Source: Acetobacteraceae bacterium (GTDB taxonomy: Bacteria > Pseudomonadota > Alphaproteobacteria > Acetobacterales > Acetobacteraceae). Taken from it: a stretch of DNA of 64,000 bases. The notes beneath the pieces were generated by a model. It searched no databases, had not been told where the DNA came from, and saw nothing but the letters and a program-made list of their open reading frames with translations. The position numbers and the translations under genes are program-made. Positions 42,742 to 51,920 of this stretch are shown piece by piece. The stretch covers positions 1-64,000 of the forward strand of contig JAIXWG010000031.1 in NCBI GenBank assembly GCA_027482245.1, written 5' to 3'. How positions within the stretch are numbered: position 1 is the first letter of the stretch; every line of letters begins with the position of its first letter.

Positions 42742-42805
42742 CGGGCCCCCGCGGTGATCGACCGCGAAGGTGCAACGATAAGGGGGAGTTCTTCAACCCT
42801 GGCGT

Positions 42806-43204
42806 TCACCAGCCGAAGACGACCGCGCCCATGATCCGCCCGGGCATCATGGTGAAGGCGCCCGCGATCATCAGCCCGCCGAAGAACAGCGCCGCCATGG
42901 CGCGCTTGTGACGCGCGACGTTGCCGCGCCGCACCGCCAGCACCGCCAGCGGCAGCACCACCAGCACATAGGCCGACAGCCCGTGGATCCAGGAATAATG
43001 GTTCCCGTGCGAGGCGCTGGTGATGCTGAAGGAGGACAGGGCCACCAGCGCCATCAGCGCCACCCACCCCCAGCCGACCTGGCGGTGCGGCAGCGTCCCC
43101 TTCGGCGCCAGGAACTGCACCAGGCCGAGCCCCACCGCCGACATCGCGGCGAAGGCATGGACCTGCACCATGGCAGGGGCGGCGAGCAGCGGGGCGAGTG
43201 TCAC
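42806..43204 (-). CDS. DUF2306 family membrane protein
   Basis: 132 residues, four hydrophobic helices with His residues near the membrane (VHAFAAMSAVGLGLVQF, SWIHGLSAYVLVVLPLAVLA, RHKRAMAALFFGGLMIAGAF). GTG start at 43204, with AAGGAC about nine bases upstream. Function unknown. A strong dyad at 43220-43244 lies over its likely promoter, so expression is probably controlled. Confidence 0.87.
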   Translation of the reverse strand: MTLAPLLAAPAMVQVHAFAAMSAVGLGLVQFLAPKGTLPHRQVGWGWVALMALVALSSFSITSASHGNHYSWIHGLSAYVLVVLPLAVLAVRRGNVARHKRAMAALFFGGLMIAGAFTMMPGRIMGAVVFGW

Positions 43205-43219
43205 GATACGCGGTCCTTG

Positions 43220-43244
43220 ATGTGTATGTGATGCACATTTACAT
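43220..43244 (-). promoter_or_regulatory. 25-bp dyad upstream of the DUF2306 gene
   Basis: Half-sites ATGT..ATGTG and CACAT..ACAT are symmetric about 43232; 18 of 24 arm positions match. It lies 16-40 bases upstream of the GTG start and is AT-rich in a GC-rich region, as expected for a repressor operator or promoter. The regulator is unknown. Confidence 0.6.
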
Positions 43245-43272
43245 AAAGAAGCTGCGACGGGCGGTCAAGACG

Positions 43273-43303
43273 AAAAGCCCCCTCCCCGGCGGTGGGGAGG
43301 GGG
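43273..43303 (-). terminator. Hairpin plus T run after map
   Basis: On the minus strand CCCCCTCCCC and GGGGAGGGGG form a perfect 10-bp stem followed by CTTTTC. It lies 29 bases after the map stop and should end that transcript. Its sequence is related to repeat family A. Confidence 0.7.
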
Positions 43304-43331
43304 CGCGATCGCCGCATCGTAGTCGGGGGGG

Positions 43332-44138
43332 TCAGGCCCCGTAGGGTGGCCGGTGCAGGCCGCTGGGGGAGACGGTGAAGATCTCCACCCCGTCCTCCGT
43401 CACGCCCACCATGTGCTCGAACTGTGCGGAGAGGCTGCGGTCCCGAGTCACGGCGGTCCAGCCATCGTCCAGGATCTTCACCTCCGGCCGGCCGGCATTC
43501 ACCATCGGCTCCACGGTGAAGAACATGCCGGGCTTCAGCGTCGGCCCTTCGCCGGGGCGGCCGAAATGCAGCACGTTCGGCGGTTCATGGAAGCGCCGGC
43601 CGATGCCGTGGCCGCAGAAGTCGCGCACCACGCTGAAGCGGTGGCGTTCCACGAAGGTCTGGATGGCGTGGCCCACATCGCCGAGCGTGGCACCCGGGCG
43701 GATCGCCGCGATGCCGCGCATCATGCTCTCATAGGTCACGTCCATCAGCAGCTTCGCCTTGGTGGAGGCGGTGCCCGCCACGTACATCCGGCTGCTGTCG
43801 CCGTGCCAGCCATCCAGGATGACGGTGACGTCGATGTTGATGATGTCCCCGTCCAGCAGCACCCGCTCACCAGGGATGCCGTGGCAGACGACGTGGTTGA
43901 TGCTGGTGCAGGATGACTTGGTGTAGCCGCGGTAGCCCAGCGTCGCGGGGATGGCGTGGTTGGCCAGCGTGAAATCGTGGATGATCCGGTCCAGCGCCTC
44001 GGTCGTGATCCCCGGCTTCACATGCGGGGTGATCATGTCGAGCGTCTCCGCCGCCAGGCGGCCGGCGCGGCGCATGCCCTCGAAATCCGAGGGGGAATGG
44101 ATCGTGATGCGGCGGCTTTCGCCGCCCTGCTGCTCCAT
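43332..44138 (-). CDS. map: Methionine aminopeptidase
   Basis: 268 residues, type I enzyme, removes the initiator Met. Metal ligands are in DIINIDVTVILDGWHGDSSR (two Asp), FCGHGIGRRFHEPPN (His), TVEPMVN (Glu) and QFEHMVG (Glu). Substrate His is in INHVVCHGIPG. ATG 44138 is chosen as the start of conserved sequence; the frame is open upstream to 44216. Confidence 0.95.
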   Translation of the reverse strand: MEQQGGESRRITIHSPSDFEGMRRAGRLAAETLDMITPHVKPGITTEALDRIIHDFTLANHAIPATLGYRGYTKSSCTSINHVVCHGIPGERVLLDGDIINIDVTVILDGWHGDSSRMYVAGTASTKAKLLMDVTYESMMRGIAAIRPGATLGDVGHAIQTFVERHRFSVVRDFCGHGIGRRFHEPPNVLHFGRPGEGPTLKPGMFFTVEPMVNAGRPEVKILDDGWTAVTRDRSLSAQFEHMVGVTEDGVEIFTVSPSGLHRPPYGA

Positions 44139-44228
44139 CGTGGTGTGACCGTCCGGGCTTGCGTGAGGATTGCTCAATAGATGCGCCGCGGCCTTCCGCG
44201 TTGCAAGCGCGCGCAAGCCAGGGATGCG

Positions 44229-45155
44229 CTATCCGCCCGGCCGCTCGCCGGTCTTGCGCTCCACGGTGCCGAGGGCATCCGCCAGGCGATGCGTGGCGCT
44301 GCCAGGGCGCGCGGGCTGCTGCTGGCTCTCGTGCGGGGACCAGCCCGTCAGCACCATCAGCCGCAGCACGGGGTCGATCCCCTCCGGCCCCTTGGGCAGG
44401 CTGGCCGCGGCCATGGGCAGCAGGGCGCGGGGCGGCACGCGGCGATCTGCCGCCAGCACCGCATTGGCCTCCCCGGCCGCGCGCAGATCCTCGAACAGGC
44501 CGAGGGCCGTGCGGTAGGCCAGCGCCACGTTCTCCAGGTCCGCCACCGGCAGCGCGAAGCCCGCGCGCTGCAGCAGCCCCGCGCCGTCCCGCAGTTCCGG
44601 GAAGGGCGAGACGCGGGGCGAGATGCCGCCCCGCAGCGTCGCCTCCGCCTGGCCCAGCGCGTCGCGCAGCGGCTGCAGCGTGCCGAGCGCGGGGAGGGAG
44701 GCGATGAACAGCCCGTCCGGTGCCAGCGCCTGCCGGATCTGGATCAGCGCGCCCGGGAGGTCGTTCACCCAATGCAGGGAGACGGAGGCCACGATCAGGT
44801 CGAAGGACCCCGGGGCAAACGGAAGAAACTCCTCGTCGCCCGCGACGGAAAGACCCTCGTCGCCCGCGACGGAAAGGCTCTCGCCGCCCGCTTCCCGCAT
44901 CCCGGCCCGCAGCATCGCCGCCGACAGGTCCATCGACACCACGAAGGGGATGCCCCGTGCCCGCAGCCGCGGCGCCACCACGCCCCGCCCGCCGAGGTCG
45001 AGCGCCCGCTTGAAGCGCCGCGTCGTGTCGTCCAGGCGATCCAGCAGCCGGTCGGCGCAATCCTCCAGCACCGGCGCCACGCGCCCGACCGTCCCCGCCG
45101 CCCTGTCCCGCCGCCGCCGCACCAGGGCCCGGTCGAACACCCGCATCGCATCCAT
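44229..45155 (-). CDS. SAM-dependent methyltransferase (BioC/NDUFAF5-like)
   Basis: 308 residues. SAM motif I is in ALDLGGRGVVAPRLRARG, unusual in lacking a full GxGxG; acidic loop SMDLSAAML; motif IV LIVASVSLHWVNDLPG, typical of BioC/NDUFAF5 relatives. Between them the eight residues LSVAGDEG/LSVAGDEE occur twice in tandem (24-bp repeat at about 44831-44878), just before LPFAPGSFDL. The 3' end is about 90 bases from the map start. Role unknown: biotin precursor or ubiquinone/complex I assembly are options. Confidence 0.85.
   Translation of the reverse strand: MDAMRVFDRALVRRRRDRAAGTVGRVAPVLEDCADRLLDRLDDTTRRFKRALDLGGRGVVAPRLRARGIPFVVSMDLSAAMLRAGMREAGGESLSVAGDEGLSVAGDEEFLPFAPGSFDLIVASVSLHWVNDLPGALIQIRQALAPDGLFIASLPALGTLQPLRDALGQAEATLRGGISPRVSPFPELRDGAGLLQRAGFALPVADLENVALAYRTALGLFEDLRAAGEANAVLAADRRVPPRALLPMAAASLPKGPEGIDPVLRLMVLTGWSPHESQQQPARPGSATHRLADALGTVERKTGERPGG
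44831..44878. repeat. 24-bp in-frame tandem duplication
   Basis: The block beginning CCTCGTCGCCCGCGACGG occurs twice with a period of 24 bases, at 44831 and 44855. It adds eight codons to the methyltransferase near its SAM site. A third partial copy (CTCTCGCCGCCCG) follows. Confidence 0.85.
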
Positions 45156-45230
45156 GGGATCGGAGATGCGCCCGCTTCGCCCCGGCGGCAAGCCGCGCTA
45201 GGCTTCCCGGACAACCGGAGGATGGCCCCC

Positions 45231-45845
45231 ATGAACGTCACCGATGCCTCGGCCGCCCGCGCTGCCGCCGTCGCTTCCACCATCGATCGCATCCGCGCCA
45301 TCGAGGGCGCGATGGGCGTCACCCGGCCCGCGCTGGAGAAGATCCGCGCGGAGCTGCTGGCCCTGGCCGCGCAGGAGCATCTGTTCCCGAGCCACGTCTT
45401 CCCGCCGCCCGAGGCCGGCGCCAAGGGCGCCAACCGCTACCTGCTGCAGGAGGATCCGGACAACCGCTTCGCGCTCTATCTGAACGCGCTGAACCCCGGC
45501 AACCGCACCAAGCCGCATGACCACACCACCTGGGCCGTGGTCGTGGCGGTGGAGGGGCAGGAGCTGAACAAGGTCTATGCCCGCACCGATGACGGATCGG
45601 ACCCGGAGCGCTGCCAGATCCATGTGGCGGAGGAGATCATGGTGGAGCCCGGCCGGGGCATCTGCCTGATGCCGGAGGACATCCACTCCATCCACACCAC
45701 CGGCAGCGTCCCCACCCGCCACCTGCACATGTACGGCCTGGCGCTGGAGAAGCTGGAGGACCGCAAGGGCTATGACGAGGAGACGGGCGCCGTCACCCTC
45801 TACAACAAGAACTTCATGAAGCCGACGAGCCAGCCCAAGGCCTGA
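45231..45845 (+). CDS. Cysteine dioxygenase-like cupin protein
   Basis: 204 residues, cupin fold thiol dioxygenase. Iron ligands are in KPHDHTTWAVV (two His) and TRHLHMYGLAL (third His). It would oxidise cysteine or mercaptopropionate to a sulfinate. GGAGG ends nine bases before ATG 45231; the ATG at 45222 directly abuts GGAGG and is less likely. The next gene is a multi-domain rhodanese, so sulfur handling is a shared theme. Confidence 0.87.
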   Translation: MNVTDASAARAAAVASTIDRIRAIEGAMGVTRPALEKIRAELLALAAQEHLFPSHVFPPPEAGAKGANRYLLQEDPDNRFALYLNALNPGNRTKPHDHTTWAVVVAVEGQELNKVYARTDDGSDPERCQIHVAEEIMVEPGRGICLMPEDIHSIHTTGSVPTRHLHMYGLALEKLEDRKGYDEETGAVTLYNKNFMKPTSQPKA

Positions 45846-45865
45846 GTTCCGAACCCCGCGCCCCG

Positions 45866-45912
45866 AAAGCCCTCTCCCCCCACTCCGGGGGGAGAGGGTT
45901 GGGTGAGGGGGG
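45866..45912. repeat. GC palindromic repeat, family A, copy 3
   Basis: AAAGCCCTCTCCCCCC, a short spacer, GGGGGGAGAGGG and TTGGGTGAGGGGGG. It sits between the thiol dioxygenase and rhodanese genes on the same strand. Confidence 0.85.
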
Positions 45913-45952
45913 CGCGCCACCATCACCACCACCGTCGCCGCGGACCCCGACC

Positions 45953-47536
45953 ATGCCCCCCAAGATCACCCCGGCGACCCTCAAATCCTGGCTCCGCGAC
46001 GGCGCCGAGCTCGCCATCCTCGATGCGCGGGAGGAAGGCGAGTTCAGCGCCTCCCACCTCTTCTGGGCCATCCCCTGCCCGCTGTCGCAGGCGGAACTCC
46101 GCGCCCCCCGCCTGCTGCCCCGCCGCGCCACCCGCATCGTCTGCGTCGATGGCGGGGAGGGGGGTTATGCGGAGAGGCTCGCCAGCTTCCTCGCCACACT
46201 CGGCTGCACCGACCTCCACATCCTCGCAGGCGGCAACGCCGCCTGGGCGGATGCGGGCTACGAGCTCTTCTCCGGCTTCAACGTGCCCTCCAAGGCCTTC
46301 GGCGAATGGGTGGAGCACCATTACGGCACGCCCTCGATCGATGCCGCCGAACTCGCCGCCATGCAGGCGGAGGGCCGGGACATGATCATCGTTGACAGCC
46401 GCCCGATCGGCGAATTCCGCGCCATGTCCATCCCCGGCGCCATCGACGTGCCGGGCGCGGAGCTGGCCTACCGCGTCCCCGCCATGCTGGAACGCCCGAC
46501 CACCACCGTCGTCGTGAACTGCGCCGGCCGCACCCGCTCCATCCTGGGGGCGGAGAGCCTGCGCCGCGCCGGCCTGCCCAACCCGGTCGTGGCGCTGCGC
46601 AATGGTACCATGGGGTGGGAGCTGGCGGGCTTCACCTGCAACCGCGGCCGCGACGACCGCTACGCCCCCGGCACGCCCGCCGATGCGGCGGAGACCCTGG
46701 CCCGCGCCCGCCACTTCGCGGACCAGTCCGGCGTGCGCTGGATCACCCGCGCGGAGCTTGCGGGTCTGCTCGCCGATACCTCGCGCACCACCCATTTCTT
46801 CGACGTCCGCGACCCCGCCGAATACGCGGAGGGCCACGTCCCCGGCGCCGTCTCCGCCCCCGGCGGGCAGCTGGTGCAGGCCACCGATGGCTGGGTCGCG
46901 ACCCGTCACGCCCGCATCATCCTGGCCGACGATACCGGCACCCGCGCCGCCATGACCGGCGGCTGGCTTCGCCAGCTCGGCGGGTGGGAGGTCTTCTGCC
47001 TGACCGACGCCATGGAAGGACGGCTGGAGGCCGGCCACCCCGCGCCCGCCATCCCCGGCCTGCCCAAGGCCGCGACCATCACCGCCCCCGACCTCGCCGC
47101 GCGCCTCGCTGCCGGCGGCGCCACGGTGGTCGATTGCGGCCGCAGCCTGGCCTTCCGCGCCGGCCACATCCCGGGCGCGCGTTGGGGCGTGCGGACCCGC
47201 CTCGCCCCCCTCGCCGCCGGCCTACCCGCGGACCGGATGGTGGTGGTCGCGGCGCCCGACCCGAACCTGGCCGCCCTCGCCGCCGCCGAACTCGCTGCTC
47301 TGCATCCGGCGCCCGTCGCGGTGCTGGAAGGCGGCACCGCCGCCTGGGCCGCCGCCGGCCTGCCGATCGCGGCCGATCGCCGCGACCCGCCGGACGAGGC
47401 CTGCATCGACACCTGGCTCCGCCCCTATGACCGCAATGACGGCGTGGAGGCGGCGATGCGCGACTACCTGGCCTGGGAGATCGACCTGGTCCATGCCGTG
47501 GAGCGTGACGGCGACGCCCCCTTCGGTGCCTGGTAG
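45953..47536 (+). CDS. Four-domain rhodanese-like protein
   Basis: 527 residues with four rhodanese modules at about 1-105, 125-225, 262-358 and 375-475. Only the second has the active-site Cys: VVVNCAGRTRS (Cys190). The aligned positions are Asp66 in module 1 (VCVDGGEGG), Asp326 in module 3 (ILADDTGTRA) and a Pro/Asp turn in module 4 (VAAPDPNLA). So one catalytic and three structural domains are expected. It probably transfers sulfane sulfur, linked to the thiol dioxygenase 107 bases upstream. Confidence 0.9.
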   Translation: MPPKITPATLKSWLRDGAELAILDAREEGEFSASHLFWAIPCPLSQAELRAPRLLPRRATRIVCVDGGEGGYAERLASFLATLGCTDLHILAGGNAAWADAGYELFSGFNVPSKAFGEWVEHHYGTPSIDAAELAAMQAEGRDMIIVDSRPIGEFRAMSIPGAIDVPGAELAYRVPAMLERPTTTVVVNCAGRTRSILGAESLRRAGLPNPVVALRNGTMGWELAGFTCNRGRDDRYAPGTPADAAETLARARHFADQSGVRWITRAELAGLLADTSRTTHFFDVRDPAEYAEGHVPGAVSAPGGQLVQATDGWVATRHARIILADDTGTRAAMTGGWLRQLGGWEVFCLTDAMEGRLEAGHPAPAIPGLPKAATITAPDLAARLAAGGATVVDCGRSLAFRAGHIPGARWGVRTRLAPLAAGLPADRMVVVAAPDPNLAALAAAELAALHPAPVAVLEGGTAAWAAAGLPIAADRRDPPDEACIDTWLRPYDRNDGVEAAMRDYLAWEIDLVHAVERDGDAPFGAW

Positions 47537-48296
47537 CGCAACGGCCCTCCTGAAGCGCCTCGGCCTCGGCGTGCTGGACGCCGTGATGCCGCCGCATTGC
47601 CTGACCTGCGAGGAAGCGGTGGAGACGCAGGGCACGCTCTGCGCCGGCTGCTTCCGGGGCCTGCATCCCATCACGGCGCCGATGTGCCCACGCTGCGGCG
47701 TGCCCTTCCTGCATGGCGGGCAGGGGGGTACGGGGGGGCTCTGCCCCGGCTGCCTCGACCACCCGCCGGCCTATGACACCGCCCGCGCCGCGCTGCGCTA
47801 CGACACGGGCAGCCAGAAGCTGATCCTGCCCTTCAAGCATGCGGACCGGCCGGAACTGGCCGGGCCGCTCGCCGCCCAGATGGCCCGTGCCGGCGCGGTG
47901 CTGCTCGGGCGCTGCGACCTGGTGGCGCCGGTGCCGCTGCATTGGCGGCGCCTGTTCTCCCGCCGCTACAACCAGGCGGCCCTGCTGGCGGGACGCCTGG
48001 CCCGCGCCGCGCATCGCCCCTGCATCCCGGACCTGCTGCGCCGCCGCCGGCCGACGCCGCCGCTCGGCGACCTCGGCGCCGCCGCCCGCGCGGCGCTGGT
48101 GGCGGACGCCTTCGCCATCCGCCCGGGCGCCATCGCCCGGCTACGCGGCCGCCGCGTGCTGCTGGTGGATGATGTGATGACGTCCGGCGCCACCGTCGAT
48201 GCCTGCGCCCGCGCCCTGCTGGAAGCCGGGGCCGCCGCCGTCGATGTGCTCGCCGCCGCCCGCGTCCCCGACCCCCGCCTGCAGGCGGAGGCTTGA
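47526..48296 (+). CDS. ComF-family phosphoribosyltransferase-like protein
   Basis: 256 residues. N-terminal zinc finger with CLTCEEAV, LCAGC, CPRCG and CPGC pairs; C-terminal PRPP motif RVLLVDDVMTSGAT. ComF is needed for DNA uptake in competent bacteria but is conserved in non-competent ones too. The GTG at 47526 overlaps the rhodanese 3' end by 11 bases; no ATG fits before the zinc finger. Confidence 0.9.
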   Translation: MPGSATALLKRLGLGVLDAVMPPHCLTCEEAVETQGTLCAGCFRGLHPITAPMCPRCGVPFLHGGQGGTGGLCPGCLDHPPAYDTARAALRYDTGSQKLILPFKHADRPELAGPLAAQMARAGAVLLGRCDLVAPVPLHWRRLFSRRYNQAALLAGRLARAAHRPCIPDLLRRRRPTPPLGDLGAAARAALVADAFAIRPGAIARLRGRRVLLVDDVMTSGATVDACARALLEAGAAAVDVLAAARVPDPRLQAEA

Positions 48297-48327
48297 CCCG
48301 CGCGCCCGGCGGGACGATCTGACGCCC

Positions 48328-48585
48328 ATGGCCAAGATCGAGATCTACGTCCAGGATTTCTGCCCCTATTGCGCGCGCGCGGTCGGGCTGTTCCGGAAGA
48401 AGGGCGTCCCCTTCGAGGAAATCTGGGCGCCCAACGGCTCCGACGCCCGGCGCGACGCGCAGGCGCGCTCCGGCGGCCGCACCACCGTGCCCCAGATCTT
48501 CATCGATGGCCGCCATATCGGCGGCTGCGACGACCTGATGGCGCTCGACCGCCAGGGCGGGCTCGACCCGCTTCTGGCAGGGTGA
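48328..48585 (+). CDS. grxC: Glutaredoxin 3
   Basis: 85 residues with the dithiol site CPYC (Cys12-Cys15), cis-Pro in TTVPQIFIDG and the glutathione-binding GGCDDL. Reduces disulfides using glutathione. It follows comF by 31 bases. Confidence 0.95.
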   Translation: MAKIEIYVQDFCPYCARAVGLFRKKGVPFEEIWAPNGSDARRDAQARSGGRTTVPQIFIDGRHIGGCDDLMALDRQGGLDPLLAG

Positions 48586-48611
48586 GGCGAGCGGCACGAT
48601 GGCCTGACCTG

Positions 48612-48630
48612 CGGCCGACAACGTCGGCCG
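48612..48630. repeat. Small perfect hairpin after grxC
   Basis: CGGCCGAC and GTCGGCCG with loop AAC, 27 bases after the grxC stop, without a T run. The rest of 48586-48832 shows no gene. Confidence 0.5.
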
Positions 48631-48832
48631 AGGCCGAGGCCGCGACCGCGGCCCGCGGCCAGTGCCGCGCAGCCAAGCCCGCGGAGCGGGCGCCGGCGAC
48701 TGAGGCATGGAAAGGCGATAGCAACGAGCCGCTGCAGGCGGCCGTTGGTATGAGGCGCTGGCCCGCACGCCATCGCACTGCCAGAATGACGCGCGACAAG
48801 ACGGCCCCATCGGGCCACCAGGACACCAGGGG

Positions 48833-49339
48833 ATGATCCACTACCAGTTGCGCTGCCACGCCGGCCACGAATTCGATGGCTGGTTCCAGGACAGCTCGGG
48901 GTTCGAGGCCCTGGCCCGGGCCGGCCTGGTCGAATGCACGCATTGCGGCAGCGTGAAGGTGGAGCGCGCGCTGATGGCGCCCGCGATCCGCAAGTCCCGC
49001 CGCAAGGCGCTGCCCGCCCCGCCGCCCCCGGCCGAGGGCGCGGAAGCGCCTGCCGCGCCGCCGCCACCGGCCCCCGTGCCGCAGGGCAACCCCGAACGGG
49101 TCGCCGGCGGCCCCATCCCGGCTCAGCTCCTCTCCATGCTCCAGCGCCTGCGCGCGGAGGTGGAGAAATCCTGCGACTATGTCGGCCCCGCCTTCGCCGA
49201 TGAGGCCCGCAAGATCGCAAATGGCGAAGCCGAGGCCCGCGGCATCTACGGGGAGGCGTCGGACGCCGAGGCCGAGGCCCTGGCCGAGGAAGGCATCGAC
49301 ATCGCCCGCCTGCCCTGGGTGCCCCGCGCGGACGGCTGA
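48833..49339 (+). CDS. DUF1178 family protein
   Basis: 168 residues. Conserved N-terminus [18 protein letters not shown] with Cys/His and then CTHCGS, a probable zinc-ribbon. It has a Pro/Ala-rich linker (about 60-85) and the C-terminal family block [17 protein letters not shown] with RGIYGEAS. Function unknown; widely conserved in Alphaproteobacteria. Confidence 0.92.
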   Translation: MIHYQLRCHAGHEFDGWFQDSSGFEALARAGLVECTHCGSVKVERALMAPAIRKSRRKALPAPPPPAEGAEAPAAPPPPAPVPQGNPERVAGGPIPAQLLSMLQRLRAEVEKSCDYVGPAFADEARKIANGEAEARGIYGEASDAEAEALAEEGIDIARLPWVPRADG

Positions 49340-49479
49340 CGGTCAATTTTGTTGCTGATATTTCACGTCTCGGCAATGAACCTACCCGACAATCCTCGAC
49401 TGGCCCGCCCCGCGCGGCGCCGGTAACCCCCGCGGCCCCGCTCCCGCCAGGAGCTGTCGCCAATCGAGGATTCGCTTCC

Positions 49480-51198
49480 ATGCCCGCCACCGTCACCGCG
49501 GTCTCCCGCCGCGGCAGTATCGGTTTTCGCCTGTCGATCGGCTTCGGGCTCGTCCTGGCCCTGATCGCCGCGCTCGGCGTCATCGCCACCAACCGCGTCA
49601 ACGCCATCAGCGCCAGCCTTGCCACCATCAACGACGTGAACAGCGTCAAGCAGCGCTACGCCATCAACTTCCGCGGCAGCGTGCATGACCGCGCCATCAG
49701 CCTTCGCGACGTCGTCCTCGTCGCCACCCCGGCCGAGCGCAGCGCCGCGCTGGCCGAGATCACGCGGCTCGAGGAATTCTACGCCCGCAGCGCCACGCCA
49801 CTCGACGCCATCATGGCGAGCGGCGCGGGCGTGACGCCGGACGAACAGGCGATCCTCGCCTCGATCAAGGAGATCGAGGCCCGCACCATGCCGCTGATCC
49901 GCCAGGTGATCGAGGCGCAGGCCCGTGGCGACGCCACCGCCGCCCATCGCCTGCTGATGAATGACGCGCGCCCGGCCTTTGTCGAATGGCTGGCCCGCAT
50001 CAACCGCTTCATCGACCTGCAGGAAGCCAAGAACCGCGCCGTGGCGACGCAAGCGCGCAGCGTGGCGGAAGGCTTCCAGGCGCTGATGATCGCCCTCGTC
50101 GCCGCGGGGCTGCTGATCGGGGGCGCCATCGCCTTCTGGTCGCTCCGCGCCATCACGCCGCTGAAGCGCCTGACGGATGCCATGCTGCGCCTGGCGCGCG
50201 GCGACCTCGGCGCCGCGATCCCGGGCCAGGACCGGGCGGATGAGGTCGGCGCGATGGCCAAGGCCGTCGCCGTCTTCAAGACCAGCATGGCCGACAGCGC
50301 GCGCCTGGCCGCCGACCAGGAACGGCTGAAGGCGGAAGCCGCCGCCGAACGCCAGCGCACGCTGCGCGGGATGCTTGCGAACCTGGAGGAGAAGGTCGGC
50401 GGCACCGTCGCCCTGCTGGCCGGCCGCGCGGCGGAGCTGGAGGGGACCGCGCGATCCATGCGCGGCACCGCGACCGAGACCAATGCGAAGGCCGACAGCG
50501 TCCACGCCGCCGCGACGGACGCCACTGCCCGCGTGCGCAGCATGGCGGTCGCCGCCGAGCAGCTGAGCGGATCGATCGGGGAGATCAGCCGCCAGGTCGC
50601 GCAATCCGCCCGCATCACCGGCGCGGCGGTGGAGGATGCGCGCCGCACCGACGCCACCGTGCAGGCGCTGGCCGCCGGTGCGCAGCGCATCGGCGACGTC
50701 GTCGGCATCATCACCTCCATCGCCGGCCAGACCAATTTGCTGGCGCTGAACGCGACCATCGAGGCCGCGCGGGCCGGGGAGGCCGGCAAGGGCTTCGCCG
50801 TGGTGGCGAGCGAGGTGAAGTCGCTGGCCGGCCAGACGGCCCGCGCGACGGAGGAGATCGGCGCCCAGATCGGCACCATCCAGTCCGCGACCAAGGACGC
50901 CGTCGCCGCCATCCAGGCCATCGCCGGCCGGATCGAGGAGGTGAGCCAGATCGCCACCCTCATCGCCTCCGCGGTGGAGGAACAGGGCGCGGCGACGCAG
51001 GAGATCGCCCGCACCGTCCAGCAGACGGTGGAGGCGACGCAGCTTGTGGGCACCGACATCCAGGGCGTGACCGAGGCCGCGAATGACGCGGGCACGGCCG
51101 CCGACCAGGTCCTCGGCGCCGCCTCCGACGTCTCCCGCCAGGCGGAGCGCCTGCGCGACGAGGTCCGCGGCTTCGTCGCCAGCGCGGCGGTGGCGTAG
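49480..51198 (+). CDS. Methyl-accepting chemotaxis protein
   Basis: 572 residues. First membrane helix about 17-36, periplasmic four-helix-bundle sensor domain (about 37-200), second helix about 203-222, HAMP (about 223-276 including [20 protein letters not shown]), and a signalling domain with tip [20 protein letters not shown]. No C-terminal NWETF-like pentapeptide. A short AT-rich stretch (49350-49372) upstream may hold its promoter. Confidence 0.93.
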   Translation: MPATVTAVSRRGSIGFRLSIGFGLVLALIAALGVIATNRVNAISASLATINDVNSVKQRYAINFRGSVHDRAISLRDVVLVATPAERSAALAEITRLEEFYARSATPLDAIMASGAGVTPDEQAILASIKEIEARTMPLIRQVIEAQARGDATAAHRLLMNDARPAFVEWLARINRFIDLQEAKNRAVATQARSVAEGFQALMIALVAAGLLIGGAIAFWSLRAITPLKRLTDAMLRLARGDLGAAIPGQDRADEVGAMAKAVAVFKTSMADSARLAADQERLKAEAAAERQRTLRGMLANLEEKVGGTVALLAGRAAELEGTARSMRGTATETNAKADSVHAAATDATARVRSMAVAAEQLSGSIGEISRQVAQSARITGAAVEDARRTDATVQALAAGAQRIGDVVGIITSIAGQTNLLALNATIEAARAGEAGKGFAVVASEVKSLAGQTARATEEIGAQIGTIQSATKDAVAAIQAIAGRIEEVSQIATLIASAVEEQGAATQEIARTVQQTVEATQLVGTDIQGVTEAANDAGTAADQVLGAASDVSRQAERLRDEVRGFVASAAVA

Positions 51199-51248
51199 CG
51201 CGCGACGCCAGCGAGGCCCACGTGTTATGGGGGGAGAGGAGGCCGAGC

Positions 51249-51506
51249 ATGACCATCACCCTCTCCCCCGACCTGGTCGCGATCATCGAGGAGAAAGTCG
51301 CCAGCGGCCGCTTCCCCTCCGCCGACGCCGTGCTGCGGGAGGCGCTGCATCAGTTGGAGGTGGCGGAAGCGAGCCTGGCTGAGGATGACGAGGCCTGGCT
51401 GCGGGAAGCCTATGAGGAAGGGCTGGCCAGCGGCGAGCCCATCGAGGTCGATCTCGAAAACCTCAAGGACCACGTCCTGAACGGCGCGGCGCTGCGGCCC
51501 CGCTAG
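51249..51506 (+). CDS. ParD-like antitoxin
   Basis: 85 residues. The ribbon-helix-helix N-terminus (MTITLSPDLVAIIEEKVASG, then FPSADAVLREAL) binds DNA, and the acidic C-terminal tail wraps the toxin. AGGAGG precedes the ATG. It directly abuts the toxin-like frame at 51507. The antitoxin frame is complete although the toxin is not. Confidence 0.88.
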   Translation: MTITLSPDLVAIIEEKVASGRFPSADAVLREALHQLEVAEASLAEDDEAWLREAYEEGLASGEPIEVDLENLKDHVLNGAALRPR

Positions 51507-51806
51507 GTGCTGCGGCTCCGCTTCTTCCCGGCGGCGATCGCCGACCTCGTAGACCTGCGCGCCTATGTGGCGGACCACCGCCCTGCGAGTGCGGGACCGC
51601 TGGTGGACCTGCTGGTCGATCGGGTCGGCCTGCTGGCCGATCATCCGGAGGCAGGGGAGCGCGTGCCCCGTCTCGGCCCTGGCGTTCGCCGCCTGACCGA
51701 GGCCCCCTACCTGATCCTCTACCGCGTAACGGCGGAGTAGGTGCAGATCCTCCGCATCTTCCACGGCGCCCGCCGCATCACCCGCGCCGCGCTACCGCCG
51801 GGCTGA
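51507..51806 (+). pseudogene. ParE/RelE-type toxin, truncated by in-frame TAG
   Basis: The GTG start follows the antitoxin stop directly. Residues 1-77 (LRFFPAAIADLVDLRAYV to APYLILYRVTAE) are a typical ParE N-terminus. An in-frame TAG at 51738-51740 then interrupts it, after which the same frame continues as VQILRIFHGARRITRAALPPG to TGA 51804-51806. That is the usual last strand of the family. So a 99-codon toxin has lost its C-terminal 21 codons and is probably inactive. Confidence 0.85.
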
Positions 51807-51920
51807 GCGCGCCAAGGCCAGGGCTTTCACGCGCGGACCCGGTTCATCGTCACCGCGATGGCGAGGCGCGGCACCGCACTGCCGCCACGTCGAAGGCTGG
51901 TCGGGTGGGAGCAGCCTCCG

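Noticed and set aside
43220..43244. CRP-type site
   Set aside because: TGTGATGCACA lacks the TGTGA-N6-TCACA spacing, and the dyad extends beyond that core.
48586..48832. Possible small gene or RNA between grxC and the DUF1178 gene
   Set aside because: Only GC-rich frames and one short hairpin; no tRNA fold, start signals or conserved-looking peptide were found.
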